Origin: a virus
Reading direction: 5' to 3' (one strand)
Virus record (IMG/VR): IMGVR_UViG_3300017744_000017
Location: 1 to 46,599 of that record
Length of the DNA: 46,599 bases
This document shows, one piece after another, positions 21,906 through 29,288 of this stretch. Position 1 is the first letter of the stretch. Each line of letters starts with the position of its first letter. Made by a program: the position numbers and the translations under genes. The notes below the pieces were generated by a model. It did not search any database. It saw nothing but the letters and a program-made list of their open reading frames with translations, and was not told where the DNA came from.

Positions 21906-22279
21906 TAATTCTTCTCTTTATAGTCTTTGATAGCAGCTTTAATCGCATCTTCTGCGAGTACACTGCAATGAATTTTTACGGGCGGAAGTGCGAGTTCTTT
22001 GGCGATGTCTGTATTACGGATATTCCCGGCGTCTTCAATATCTTTGCCTTTGACCCACTCTGTGAGTAGAGAACTAGAAGCAATAGCACTACCACAACCA
22101 TAAGTTTTGAATTTCGCATCTTGAATAATTCCATCATCACCGACAAGGATCTGGAGTTGCATAACGTCACCACACGCGGGTGCACCGACCATGCCAGTAC
22201 CGACGTTGTCGTCTTCTTTATCCATCTTCCCCACGTTGCGTGGGTTCTCGTAATGGTCTAGAACCTTGTCGGAATACAT
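21905..22279 (-). CDS. iscU: IscU-like Fe-S cluster assembly scaffold
   Basis: 124 aa, essentially full length against about 128 in bacteria. All hallmarks are visible: GMVGAPACGDVMQLQI (first Cys plus the Asp), FKTYGCGSAIASSSLLTEW (second Cys) and PVKIHCSVLAEDAIKAAI (third Cys). The LPPVK motif recognised by the host chaperone HscA is kept intact, so it could use the host IscS/HscBA machinery in the cytoplasm to make 2Fe-2S clusters. It is locked in an operon with DsbA upstream and the SGNH-like gene downstream by TAATG overlaps, so it is a genuine phage gene. IscU in phages is rare. Confidence 0.93.
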   Translation of the reverse strand: MYSDKVLDHYENPRNVGKMDKEDDNVGTGMVGAPACGDVMQLQILVGDDGIIQDAKFKTYGCGSAIASSSLLTEWVKGKDIEDAGNIRNTDIAKELALPPVKIHCSVLAEDAIKAAIKDYKEKN

Positions 22280-22521
22280 TACTGAAATAGTTCCTCATAC
22301 AACTCATAAACTTCATTAGCCTCTGTGCGAGACTCTTCCATGTTTTGTTTATGGTAGATAGTCGCAAGTTTACGGAAGTGCTTCTTATCAACACCGTACT
22401 TCTCGTTAGTGACATCTACGATATCTTTCATCAATTCTTTCTCAGCATCGATACGCAACATGCTGTCAGACATCTCTCTAATCGCGTCTGCGACTTTCTT
22501 TTTATCTTCCGGACCTATCAT
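22279..22521 (-). CDS. dsbA: DsbA-like double-stranded DNA-binding protein (late transcription)
   Basis: 80 aa from the ATG at 22521, which overlaps the preceding TGA as ATGA. The extended frame to 22554 lacks a ribosome-binding site. The C-terminal half, YGVDKKHFRKLATIYHKQN then EANEVYELYEELF, closely resembles T4 DsbA (LGVDGKMFNRLLALYHKDN, VVELYDTVF; from memory), a small helical dsDNA-binding protein that acts at T4 late promoters. T4 DsbA is about 89 aa. It probably cooperates with gp55/gp45 and TATAAATA promoters here. Confidence 0.8.
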   Translation of the reverse strand: MIGPEDKKKVADAIREMSDSMLRIDAEKELMKDIVDVTNEKYGVDKKHFRKLATIYHKQNMEESRTEANEVYELYEELFQ

Positions 22522-22802
22522 ATTAATCTTACTCCACTTGTTGCTTCCGTCCATGCGGCGGAAAAATCATCATTAGTTAGTGTGCATAGAACATACTGTT
22601 GGAAACAAACCTTCTCAGGATTTTCCTTACTTGTCATACACACACCACGTGCAAAACCGATACCTTGATCACCATGAATCAACATACGAGGATCTTTGAG
22701 CGTAACTGTACCATCACTATTCATGCCGCCCAAATTACTTTCCAAACGACCTACGTATTCTCCACTTACTGTGACAACCGTCACCACATCATTATTCTTC
22801 AT
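22518..22802 (-). CDS. Conserved phage protein, possible SH3/Sm-like (94 aa)
   Basis: I choose the ATG at 22802 (MKNNDVVTVVTVSGEYVGRL); the longer frame uses TTG. The first 30 residues (VVTVVTVSGEYVGRLESN) look like a small beta-barrel of the Sm/SH3 type. Later parts include KDPRMLIHGDQGIGFARGVC and CFQQYVLCTLT. The family occurs in marine T4-like phages, function unknown. Overlaps the 2OG-like gene by 11 nt. Confidence 0.6.
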   Translation of the reverse strand: MKNNDVVTVVTVSGEYVGRLESNLGGMNSDGTVTLKDPRMLIHGDQGIGFARGVCMTSKENPEKVCFQQYVLCTLTNDDFSAAWTEATSGVRLI

Positions 22803-23475
22803 TTTCAATCTCTTCAATTAACATATCACGCATTTGTTGTGCTTTCGCATCTTCGGGATTATCCACACTACCATTATTCACAAATTTATATGCGAGAGTA
22901 ATGCGCTGACAGCCTGCATACGCAGCGTGCCAACAGTGTAGGTCTTCTTCATGACCCGCACCGAAATAATAGTGACGACACTGCCAGCCAGGTACATCCT
23001 GAATCTTTACAATCTCATCTGTCTTCTTATCGTAGTACTCAAAGAAACCTTCTCCGGTCTCTGACCACGTGAATAAGACTTGGTATGCATTGGCATCATA
23101 GTTAGTGTGCCATCCTACAAAACCGCCTGGCGGGTAATAGGAGAGTAAAGCGGACGTATGCGCACCTAGGTGAGAAGCAAAATCATACTTCACCTTCTGC
23201 ATAAATCCACCCCACATCTCCTTGTCTTCACGCACCATTTTGGAGATTGGTTGTGCGAAGTATCTATCGGGCGGGCCAACCAGACCATCACGACCACGAG
23301 ACAAACAGTCTTCTAGATATTCACGAGAAGTGTAATAATCCCCTTTGTGAACATCTTCTGGTTCGTGATAGGTCCAATACTTTTCGTCGTTGTACGACGG
23401 TTTAGACAGCATCTCATCTGAGAAACTGTTTAGAGTCTCTAACAACTCTTTATTACGAATAACTACCTCAGTCAT
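22792..23475 (-). CDS. 2OG-Fe(II)-oxygenase-like protein, paralogue A
   Basis: 227 aa. The core LLSYYPPGGFVGWHTNYDAN is followed by QVLFTWSETGEGFFEYYD, a distal HCWHAAYAGCQR and RITLAYKFV. This resembles the double-stranded beta-helix of prolyl-hydroxylase-type 2OG-Fe(II) oxygenases, with proximal His (GWH), distal His (WHAA) and a 2OG-binding Arg (R-I/M-T-L). The HxD of the family reads HxN, with D two residues on, so metal binding needs testing. A clear paralogue is at 45328-45972. Substrate unknown, cytoplasmic. Confidence 0.65.
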   Translation of the reverse strand: MTEVVIRNKELLETLNSFSDEMLSKPSYNDEKYWTYHEPEDVHKGDYYTSREYLEDCLSRGRDGLVGPPDRYFAQPISKMVREDKEMWGGFMQKVKYDFASHLGAHTSALLSYYPPGGFVGWHTNYDANAYQVLFTWSETGEGFFEYYDKKTDEIVKIQDVPGWQCRHYYFGAGHEEDLHCWHAAYAGCQRITLAYKFVNNGSVDNPEDAKAQQMRDMLIEEIENEE

Positions 23476-23477
23476 TA

Positions 23478-23675
23478 TTAAAAATCATCCTCATCATCAA
23501 GTACATTTTTAAATCTTTCATTCGCTTTCTTTAAGTCGTTCTCAGTGACAGCTCCCATCTCAAGTAAGTATGAGACTGCGGCATTAATACCCTCTTGTCT
23601 GCCAGCTCTCTTGGCGAACCAAGTGGCGGCCGCCATAAGCATTATCGTGAAAACGGTTTGCGTAATCGGATCCAT
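23478..23675 (-). CDS. Small membrane-anchored protein (65 aa)
   Basis: An N-terminal transmembrane helix (ITQTVFTIMLMAAATWFAKR) is followed by a soluble helical region (GINAAVSYLLEMGAVTENDL) and an acidic tail (NVLDDEDDF). Similar small proteins are widespread next to the helicase gene in marine T4-like phages (memory). Function unknown. It sits 9 nt downstream of gp41 in transcription order. Confidence 0.65.
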   Translation of the reverse strand: MDPITQTVFTIMLMAAATWFAKRAGRQEGINAAVSYLLEMGAVTENDLKKANERFKNVLDDEDDF

Positions 23676-23684
23676 AGTGATTCC

Positions 23685-25079
23685 CTAAAATTTAAAGTTT
23701 TCGAATTTCTCTGAGTCAATTCTCTGACCAGAGTTTGAGTTATCAAAGGCTGGACCATTATCTACTTCTTTATTTAGGGGCGAATCGTTTTGATCTACAT
23801 CAAATAAACGCATTTTACTTCTATCAATACCAACGACAAATCTTTGGTTTACACCTAGGTCGTTGTACCTATTCTTCAATTGTTTAACTAATATTTGACC
23901 ATTTGCATTCAACTCATCATTACTGATCAGAGCAAACATCAAATCTGCTGTGGCAGGGAGACCGAACGATTCAGAGGTGTCCTCAAGACTCACATCATCG
24001 TTGCTGTAACCCGAGCGAGTAGTCTGGGTTGCAGATACTACCGGAACGTCAAACTCAACAGCAAGTCCACGCAGTTCTTCAGCAATGGATTTGATATATG
24101 TATAAGAGTTGATAGCACCACCCATCGACTTCATTCTAGCAGAAGAACATATGTTAAGATAATCGATGAAGATGATATCGGGTAGGAACTTCTTCTTCAG
24201 TTTCAACTCATTAAGAAGTGCACGGAAGTGATTTGCATGTGCACTGCCAGTCGGGTATTCTTTAATGATCAGTTTACCAGTAGTCTTGTCTGCGACAGTC
24301 TTAACACGATTTGTAAACATGTCTTTACTAAGATGTTCCAATTGGTCAATAGGCACGTTCAATAAGTTTGCATCGATACGTTCTGCAATACGTTCTTCGG
24401 ACATCTCCATAGTGACATACAAAACGTTCTTGTTCTGACTGAGTGCTGCAGCTGCAGCATGACACATAAACAGAGACTTACCTACACCAGTACCAGCAAG
24501 AGCGATATTGAGAGTTTTGTTAGGTAACCCGCCTTTGGTTATACGGTTGAAGTAGTCTAGATCCCAAGGGAGACGTTCTTCGTCCATATGGTAGAAGTCC
24601 CACCGAGCATCGATATTTTCTAAGTAGTCGTGACCGATGTTAGTGTCAAATGACACAGACAGTGCCTTAGACAATACGTCAGGTATCGCATTCTTAGATA
24701 ACTCTTGGTGCTTACCATCAATGATGGAAATAGACTCCATCACTGCATTGAATACTGCACGGTCTTGACACCACTTCTCAGTGCGTTCTACCAACCACGA
24801 TAAGTCTTCCTCAGCATACTTGAAGATGTCTGGAAGGATATCCATAGTGTGACGATAATGTTCGTCAGACATACGGTCCTCAGAATCAATCTCAATCTTG
24901 AGTGCTTCCTTAGATGGGAGATTGTTGTACTTTGCGATGTAGGCAGTGAACTCTTTGAAGACACTTTTATAAGTACCTTCAAAGTATTCGGGAGAGAGGA
25001 AGGGGGCGACCTTCCTCATGTAGGAATCGTTAGTCAGTAGATTCCGGAGAATCGTCTGCTGTAGATTGATGTCCGTCAT
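23685..25079 (-). CDS. 41: DnaB-family replicative helicase gp41
   Basis: 464 aa, the length of T4 gp41. The Walker A is ALAGTGVGKSLFMCHAAAAA (about 192-211), and Walker B DIIFIDYLNI. SATQTTRSGYSN is the DnaB H3 region, and EDTSESFGLPATADLMFAL is the Arg-finger-adjacent block. It unwinds DNA ahead of gp43 as a hexamer. Its start lies inside the end of the 120-aa gene (50-nt overlap). The operon order uvsX - small gene - gp41 follows T4. Confidence 0.93.
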   Translation of the reverse strand: MTDINLQQTILRNLLTNDSYMRKVAPFLSPEYFEGTYKSVFKEFTAYIAKYNNLPSKEALKIEIDSEDRMSDEHYRHTMDILPDIFKYAEEDLSWLVERTEKWCQDRAVFNAVMESISIIDGKHQELSKNAIPDVLSKALSVSFDTNIGHDYLENIDARWDFYHMDEERLPWDLDYFNRITKGGLPNKTLNIALAGTGVGKSLFMCHAAAAALSQNKNVLYVTMEMSEERIAERIDANLLNVPIDQLEHLSKDMFTNRVKTVADKTTGKLIIKEYPTGSAHANHFRALLNELKLKKKFLPDIIFIDYLNICSSARMKSMGGAINSYTYIKSIAEELRGLAVEFDVPVVSATQTTRSGYSNDDVSLEDTSESFGLPATADLMFALISNDELNANGQILVKQLKNRYNDLGVNQRFVVGIDRSKMRLFDVDQNDSPLNKEVDNGPAFDNSNSGQRIDSEKFENFKF

Positions 25080-25392
25080 TTGAGTCCTTCTTCTGTAGTG
25101 AACCAGTTTCGATTGCCGATTCTAGAATGTCTCCTAGTACCTCACCGGCAAACCCTTGTAGCTGTGTATTGTCTGTATTATACACGCTTGGGTCTAATGT
25201 GTCAACCACGTCGAAGGTAAAACTAATATTTTGCTCTTCCCCATTAATACGAACGTTATTAAAACGAATTGTAACATCTTCGTACGGTTCTCGTTTGAGA
25301 TTCACATTCCATGTTTCTGCACCATCAACTACAGCTGGTTCTAATGTATAGTCGATGTTTTCAGACGGTTTATCTAGATCTAGGTCTTTCAC
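25030..25392 (-). CDS. Conserved small protein between uvsX and gp41 (120 aa)
   Basis: The GTG start overlaps the UvsX stop (GTGA). The protein is acidic; the middle is beta-rich (TWNVNLKREPYEDVTIRFNN, NISFTFDVVDTLDPSV) and the tail is Asp/Ser-rich (SNDGHQSTADDSPESTD). A similar gene sits in the same place in cyanophages (memory). A role with UvsX or the helicase is suggested only by its conserved position. Confidence 0.65.
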   Translation of the reverse strand: MKDLDLDKPSENIDYTLEPAVVDGAETWNVNLKREPYEDVTIRFNNVRINGEEQNISFTFDVVDTLDPSVYNTDNTQLQGFAGEVLGDILESAIETGSLQKKDSNDGHQSTADDSPESTD

Positions 25393-26444
25393 ACCAGTTC
25401 CTCTTCAATCAATGTTTCAGGGTTAATCTCGCTCTTGTATCCTATCTGATACGTCTTCTTCAAGAACTCTGCAAAGTCAGTTGACTCAAAAATAGGTTCC
25501 CAGAAGTCAGCGGTCATGGTTTCTTTCAATCGTAATTTAGAACCAAGTACTTCACCTGTAGTCAAGTCAACACGTTGATACCAACCATTGGATGGTTTGT
25601 CGACATACCCACCCGCAAGGGCAACATCAAGAAGACCAGAGTACTTCTGCACCCCACCTTCCCAAGATACGCCAATCGGAATCTTAGATTGTTCTTTCAC
25701 GAATCGAGACTTCTCGACTTTAATAACAAAGTCATAACCAACAATTTCAGTACCCTGCTTCTCTTGACGACGACCGATGATCCAGATGTTGTCGGCAGAG
25801 TAATAGATACCAGTACCACCACTCACGATATCTTTTGGAAACAAACCAATCTCTTTATAAGTGTGATTGATTGCAAGCATCGGAATGTTCTTCATCGCAA
25901 GGTATGGTGTTGACATACGGAACAGACCTTTCAGTGCCTTCGCACGTGACATGTCTGCAACACCCTTTTCAGCCAACGCATCTTCTAGTTCTTTCTTAGA
26001 CGCAAGGTTACCGATAGAGTCAATCACGATAATGACATCGTCGTTGCGGTCCAACTCTTCTAGTTGGCTGATCAAGTCAAACTTTAACTCTTCGACGTTT
26101 GCAATAGGTGTGTGCAATACTCGACTAGTATCAATACCAAATTGTTCAAAGTAAGACTGTGGCGAACCAAACTCTGAGTCATAGAACAACATGACCGCAT
26201 CTGGTTTCGCGTTAAGGTATGCACCTGCCATGAGTAAGGCAAATGATGTCTTAAAGTGTTTCGATGGTCCAGCGAGGACAGTAAGTCCTGGCGAGATACC
26301 ACCGTCGACTGACCCCGACAACGCAACGTTCACCATCGGAACGTCGGTCGGAACCATATCTTTTTCAGTGAAGAACTTACTAGTGGAGAGTGTCGCCGTC
26401 TCCTTTATCTTCGAGTTCTTCTTCAGTTTGTCCATTATCGACAT
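25389..26444 (-). CDS. uvsX: UvsX RecA-like recombinase
   Basis: 351 aa from the ATG at 26444 (MSIMDKLKKNS), which has GGAGG five bases upstream; the track start at 26456 is inside that site. Walker A is TVLAGPSKHFKTSFALLMAG (GPSKHFKTS). Walker B IIVIDSIGNL follows, then LAINHTYKEIGLF and GGTGIYYSADNIWIIGRRQ, as in T4 UvsX. It forms filaments with UvsY for strand invasion and recombination-dependent replication. Its 5' end overlaps the UDP-glucose dehydrogenase gene by 65 nt in another frame. Confidence 0.95.
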   Translation of the reverse strand: MSIMDKLKKNSKIKETATLSTSKFFTEKDMVPTDVPMVNVALSGSVDGGISPGLTVLAGPSKHFKTSFALLMAGAYLNAKPDAVMLFYDSEFGSPQSYFEQFGIDTSRVLHTPIANVEELKFDLISQLEELDRNDDVIIVIDSIGNLASKKELEDALAEKGVADMSRAKALKGLFRMSTPYLAMKNIPMLAINHTYKEIGLFPKDIVSGGTGIYYSADNIWIIGRRQEKQGTEIVGYDFVIKVEKSRFVKEQSKIPIGVSWEGGVQKYSGLLDVALAGGYVDKPSNGWYQRVDLTTGEVLGSKLRLKETMTADFWEPIFESTDFAEFLKKTYQIGYKSEINPETLIEEELV

Positions 26445-27369
26445 TTTTGCCTCCAAAATCTACAAATGTAATGTTGTTTACTTTTTCACGTTCATCGAGG
26501 TCATATTGTACACGATAAGCACTATTGATGTCAAGTACTTTCTCCAATAAATCGAAACTAGTTCCAGTTCCGTCCTCAAACTCATGTGTAGAGAAATCCA
26601 GAAAAGCACGTGTGTCTTTAGGGAGACATGCACCACCGAATCCACGTTTACCATCGAAGCCAGGAACACGAGTGTGACCTAGTCCTACACGGTCATCTGC
26701 ACCCACGGCGCGGACGATAGTGTTGAAGTTACACCCATATAAATTTACTAGATCATACAATTGATTAAAGAATGTAATCTTAGTAGATAAGAATGAGTTG
26801 ATTGAATACTTGACAAAGGATGCCTCGTACGCAGTCATACGATGATAATTGTTAGACTCACATGATCCGAAGATTTCATAAATGTCAATAAGGTCTTGAC
26901 ATGCTTCTGGCATACCACCCATGACATGAAACTTCGCAGTAACGAAGTCTGCCTTTGCATTCTTCTCTGTGAGAAATTCTGGATTATAACAAAATCGATT
27001 CACCTGTTCTCTGTTCATCGCAGAGTATAGACGGTCGACAGACTCCGGAGTGATGGTCGATTTAACAACTACTAGTGCATCGGTATAAACCAGACAGTTA
27101 GCAACTGCCGCTTCAACTATAGTAGAGTCAACTGAACCATCGTCATTCGACGGAGTAGGAGCGCACACGAAGAAACACTGTGGATGATTCTCTCGCGGTA
27201 TGTGTTGTAAATTTTCAACAGCAGTATCATACTTTGGATCATAGAAATTAAAGTCTACGAGAGGATGCGTGAATGCATACTCGACCGCTTGACCTACAAA
27301 CCCATGACCAACAATTCCAATTCTGAATCGTGATACTTCACCATCAGGCATTGTTCTATCTTCAGACAT
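26380..27369 (-). CDS. UDP-glucose 6-dehydrogenase-like (UGD/MNA dehydrogenase family)
   Basis: 329 aa, shorter than the usual 390-450 aa, as the C-terminal domain is reduced. The Rossmann motif is IGIVGHGFVGQAVEYAF (GxGxxG). FVCAPTPSNDDGSVD and VVVKSTITPESVD follow, then YNPEFLTEKNAKADF, and the catalytic Cys motif is GFGGACLPKDTRAF. It would oxidise a UDP- or GDP-hexose to the uronate. The next gene is a UDP-glucuronate epimerase-like protein, giving a plausible UDP-Glc to UDP-GlcA to UDP-GalA route. The C-terminal tail is acidic and overlaps uvsX. Joined to the epimerase by TAATG. Confidence 0.85.
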   Translation of the reverse strand: MSEDRTMPDGEVSRFRIGIVGHGFVGQAVEYAFTHPLVDFNFYDPKYDTAVENLQHIPRENHPQCFFVCAPTPSNDDGSVDSTIVEAAVANCLVYTDALVVVKSTITPESVDRLYSAMNREQVNRFCYNPEFLTEKNAKADFVTAKFHVMGGMPEACQDLIDIYEIFGSCESNNYHRMTAYEASFVKYSINSFLSTKITFFNQLYDLVNLYGCNFNTIVRAVGADDRVGLGHTRVPGFDGKRGFGGACLPKDTRAFLDFSTHEFEDGTGTSFDLLEKVLDINSAYRVQYDLDEREKVNNITFVDFGGKNVDNGQTEEELEDKGDGDTLH

Positions 27370-28310
27370 TATTCAATCCCATTGTAGTCTTTATACCATT
27401 CATAAAACCGTTCAACACCTTCTGCAATACTTACTTTTGGTTCGTATCCCAGTGCTTCTAACTTGGTGGTATCAGACCAAGTCTCTAGTGTGTCTGCTGG
27501 ATGTTTTGGAGCAAGATTCTTGATAGCATCTTTCCCCGTATTCTTTTCAATCTCGCTGATGAAGTCCATCAATGCGACCTGTTCACCACGACCAATGTTA
27601 AATATCTCACCTGCCTCGATGTCGGTATTACCTAAAACGATTTCAATACCATCTAGGATATCATCCACGTAGGTAAAATCCCGTTTCATATCACCATAAT
27701 TATACACGGTAATTTCCTTTTCGTCAAGTATGTTCTTGGTAAAATCAAACAATGCCATGTCTGGTCGTCCCCAAGGACCATATACTGTAAAGAATCGTAG
27801 ACCGACTGTGTTCAGACTAGATGACTGCATCTGACATTCGTTGGCCCACTTGGTGTAACCATACGCGTTCAACTGCTTGCCATGTTCTTTACCTTCCACC
27901 CACGGTACCGGAGAACCAGCATAAACGCAAGATGTTGACGCATAGACAATACGAGTGTCTGGAAGATGTGTCTTACACACGTCGATTATGTTCTGAGTTG
28001 CGTCGATGTTGTTCTGGTGATAACTCTTCTCTTTACCTAGAGAGTCTCGCACACCTGCCATTGCAGCAAGGTGAACGATAGTATCTGGTTGAAAGTCTCG
28101 AAGTAGTGCCTCGACCTTTAATTCGTCGCGAAGGTCACATCCCCAGATATCAATATCGAAATGAACCATTCGGTCTCTTTTCAGTGATGGGGTGTACAGA
28201 TGATTATTAAAGTTGTCCAGACCCTTAACCTCTAGACCCTGTCTTTGTAATCTGTCACATAATTGCGAACCGATAAATCCGGCCGCACCTGTTACTAAAA
28301 CTTTTTTCAT
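27369..28310 (-). CDS. NAD-dependent sugar epimerase (UDP-glucuronate 4-epimerase-like)
   Basis: 313 aa short-chain dehydrogenase/epimerase. The N-terminal VLVTGAAGFIGSQLCDRL (GxxGxxG) is followed by GLDNFNNHLYTPSLKRDR, typical of UDP-GlcA epimerases. VHLAAMAGVRDSL follows, then the catalytic SerThr/YxxxK set YASTSCVYAG and YGYTKWANE. Later parts are GPWGRPDMALFDFTK and RDFTYVDDILDGI. It works on nucleotide sugars in the cytoplasm, probably with the neighbouring dehydrogenase. A product used by the GT-like proteins at 31791 or 360 is possible (inference). Confidence 0.88.
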   Translation of the reverse strand: MKKVLVTGAAGFIGSQLCDRLQRQGLEVKGLDNFNNHLYTPSLKRDRMVHFDIDIWGCDLRDELKVEALLRDFQPDTIVHLAAMAGVRDSLGKEKSYHQNNIDATQNIIDVCKTHLPDTRIVYASTSCVYAGSPVPWVEGKEHGKQLNAYGYTKWANECQMQSSSLNTVGLRFFTVYGPWGRPDMALFDFTKNILDEKEITVYNYGDMKRDFTYVDDILDGIEIVLGNTDIEAGEIFNIGRGEQVALMDFISEIEKNTGKDAIKNLAPKHPADTLETWSDTTKLEALGYEPKVSIAEGVERFYEWYKDYNGIE

Positions 28311-28311
28311 A

Positions 28312-29253
28312 TCAACTATTCCTGTAAATAAATTCTAATGCCCTGTCCGCCTCTACGGTCAATGGACGGTTCTCATACCAGTTACCTGTTTCACTATCAA
28401 ACTCACGACACATGTCTGCAATCTGGGATGCGGTGATAGGATAACCTTTGGCATATGCATTGCCTGCAATAGAAATCATTATCTTATACATCTTAGAATA
28501 CCAACCAGTTTCACTAATAGTTTGATACTCCACCGCCAGACGTTTGGGCCAGAACGGACAGTCGCGGTATGACGACCATCTGTAGTCGGTGTTATTTAGA
28601 CTATCTTTACGGTGTTGTATTATCGCCTGTTGCATCGCTGTAGGTAATCGGTCAAGAAAAGAGTTACCTGTTCTCTCATGGTATGGGTGTCTTGCCATTA
28701 ACTCAGATGTGTTTAGAGAGATCCCATCGTTGTGAAAGAAGAAAGATTCTGCATCCGGATATACTGCTGGGACATAATACATGCGAGCAAGGTCTTTGGT
28801 CTGAGGGTCACCCATCTCACCAAGTTCGGTATTGAGTGCATACCAGAATGACTTGATGCGTTCGTTTTCGATATGTTCATCGAGTTCAAACACGATACGA
28901 AACTTGAGGTGGTTCTTACGAGAGCTTGCAGTGCTGTAAACGATATAATTATACTGACCGAATCGTTCATATAGGTTTTGTTTTATTTCATCAATTCCCA
29001 CGCCAACCATAAAATCATCCACATCGACAGCACACCAACCACCCCAATGTAAAGTAGATTTATTACTGCGTGTACTGCTTTCCTGAAAACAAGCAGGAGT
29101 AATAAGAGGAGAACTATTTCCACCGCCTTTCTGTCCTTTCTGTTTGCTTAGTTGAAATAATAAATCACGAAAAGACTCCCAAGATTGTAATACTACTTTC
29201 CTGTGAGTCTTATTATCGAACTGATTTTTGAATATAGTAATTTCATAATTCAT
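28312..29253 (-). CDS. Archaeo-eukaryotic-primase-like protein next to DNA polymerase
   Basis: 313 aa from the ATG at 29253 (MNYEITIFKNQFDNKT), 7 bp from a perfect promoter; the extension to 29343 runs into gp43. WGGWCAVDVDDFMVGVG provides a DxD-type acidic pair, VYSTASSRKNHLKFRIVFEL a basic/beta block (SS..h..K.R), and KDLARMYYVPAVYP a further block. This layout recalls AEP/prim-pol and VirE-type primase domains. The C-terminal 100 residues look like a helical PriCT-type region (ITASQIADMCREF). T4 itself uses a DnaG-like gp61, not seen in this window. Primase function is inference. Confidence 0.55.
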   Translation of the reverse strand: MNYEITIFKNQFDNKTHRKVVLQSWESFRDLLFQLSKQKGQKGGGNSSPLITPACFQESSTRSNKSTLHWGGWCAVDVDDFMVGVGIDEIKQNLYERFGQYNYIVYSTASSRKNHLKFRIVFELDEHIENERIKSFWYALNTELGEMGDPQTKDLARMYYVPAVYPDAESFFFHNDGISLNTSELMARHPYHERTGNSFLDRLPTAMQQAIIQHRKDSLNNTDYRWSSYRDCPFWPKRLAVEYQTISETGWYSKMYKIMISIAGNAYAKGYPITASQIADMCREFDSETGNWYENRPLTVEADRALEFIYRNS

Positions 29254-29259
29254 GCAAGC

Positions 29260-29288
29260 ATTATACCATAATATAGGGGACGTGTCAA
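29260..29288 (-). promoter_or_regulatory. Perfect consensus sigma-70 promoter; -35 contains the gp43 stop
   Basis: Minus strand TTGACA (29283-29288), 17-bp spacer, TATAAT (29260-29265), 7 bp before the primase-like start. The gp43 TGA stop (29285-29287) is inside TTGACA. Confidence 0.85.
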
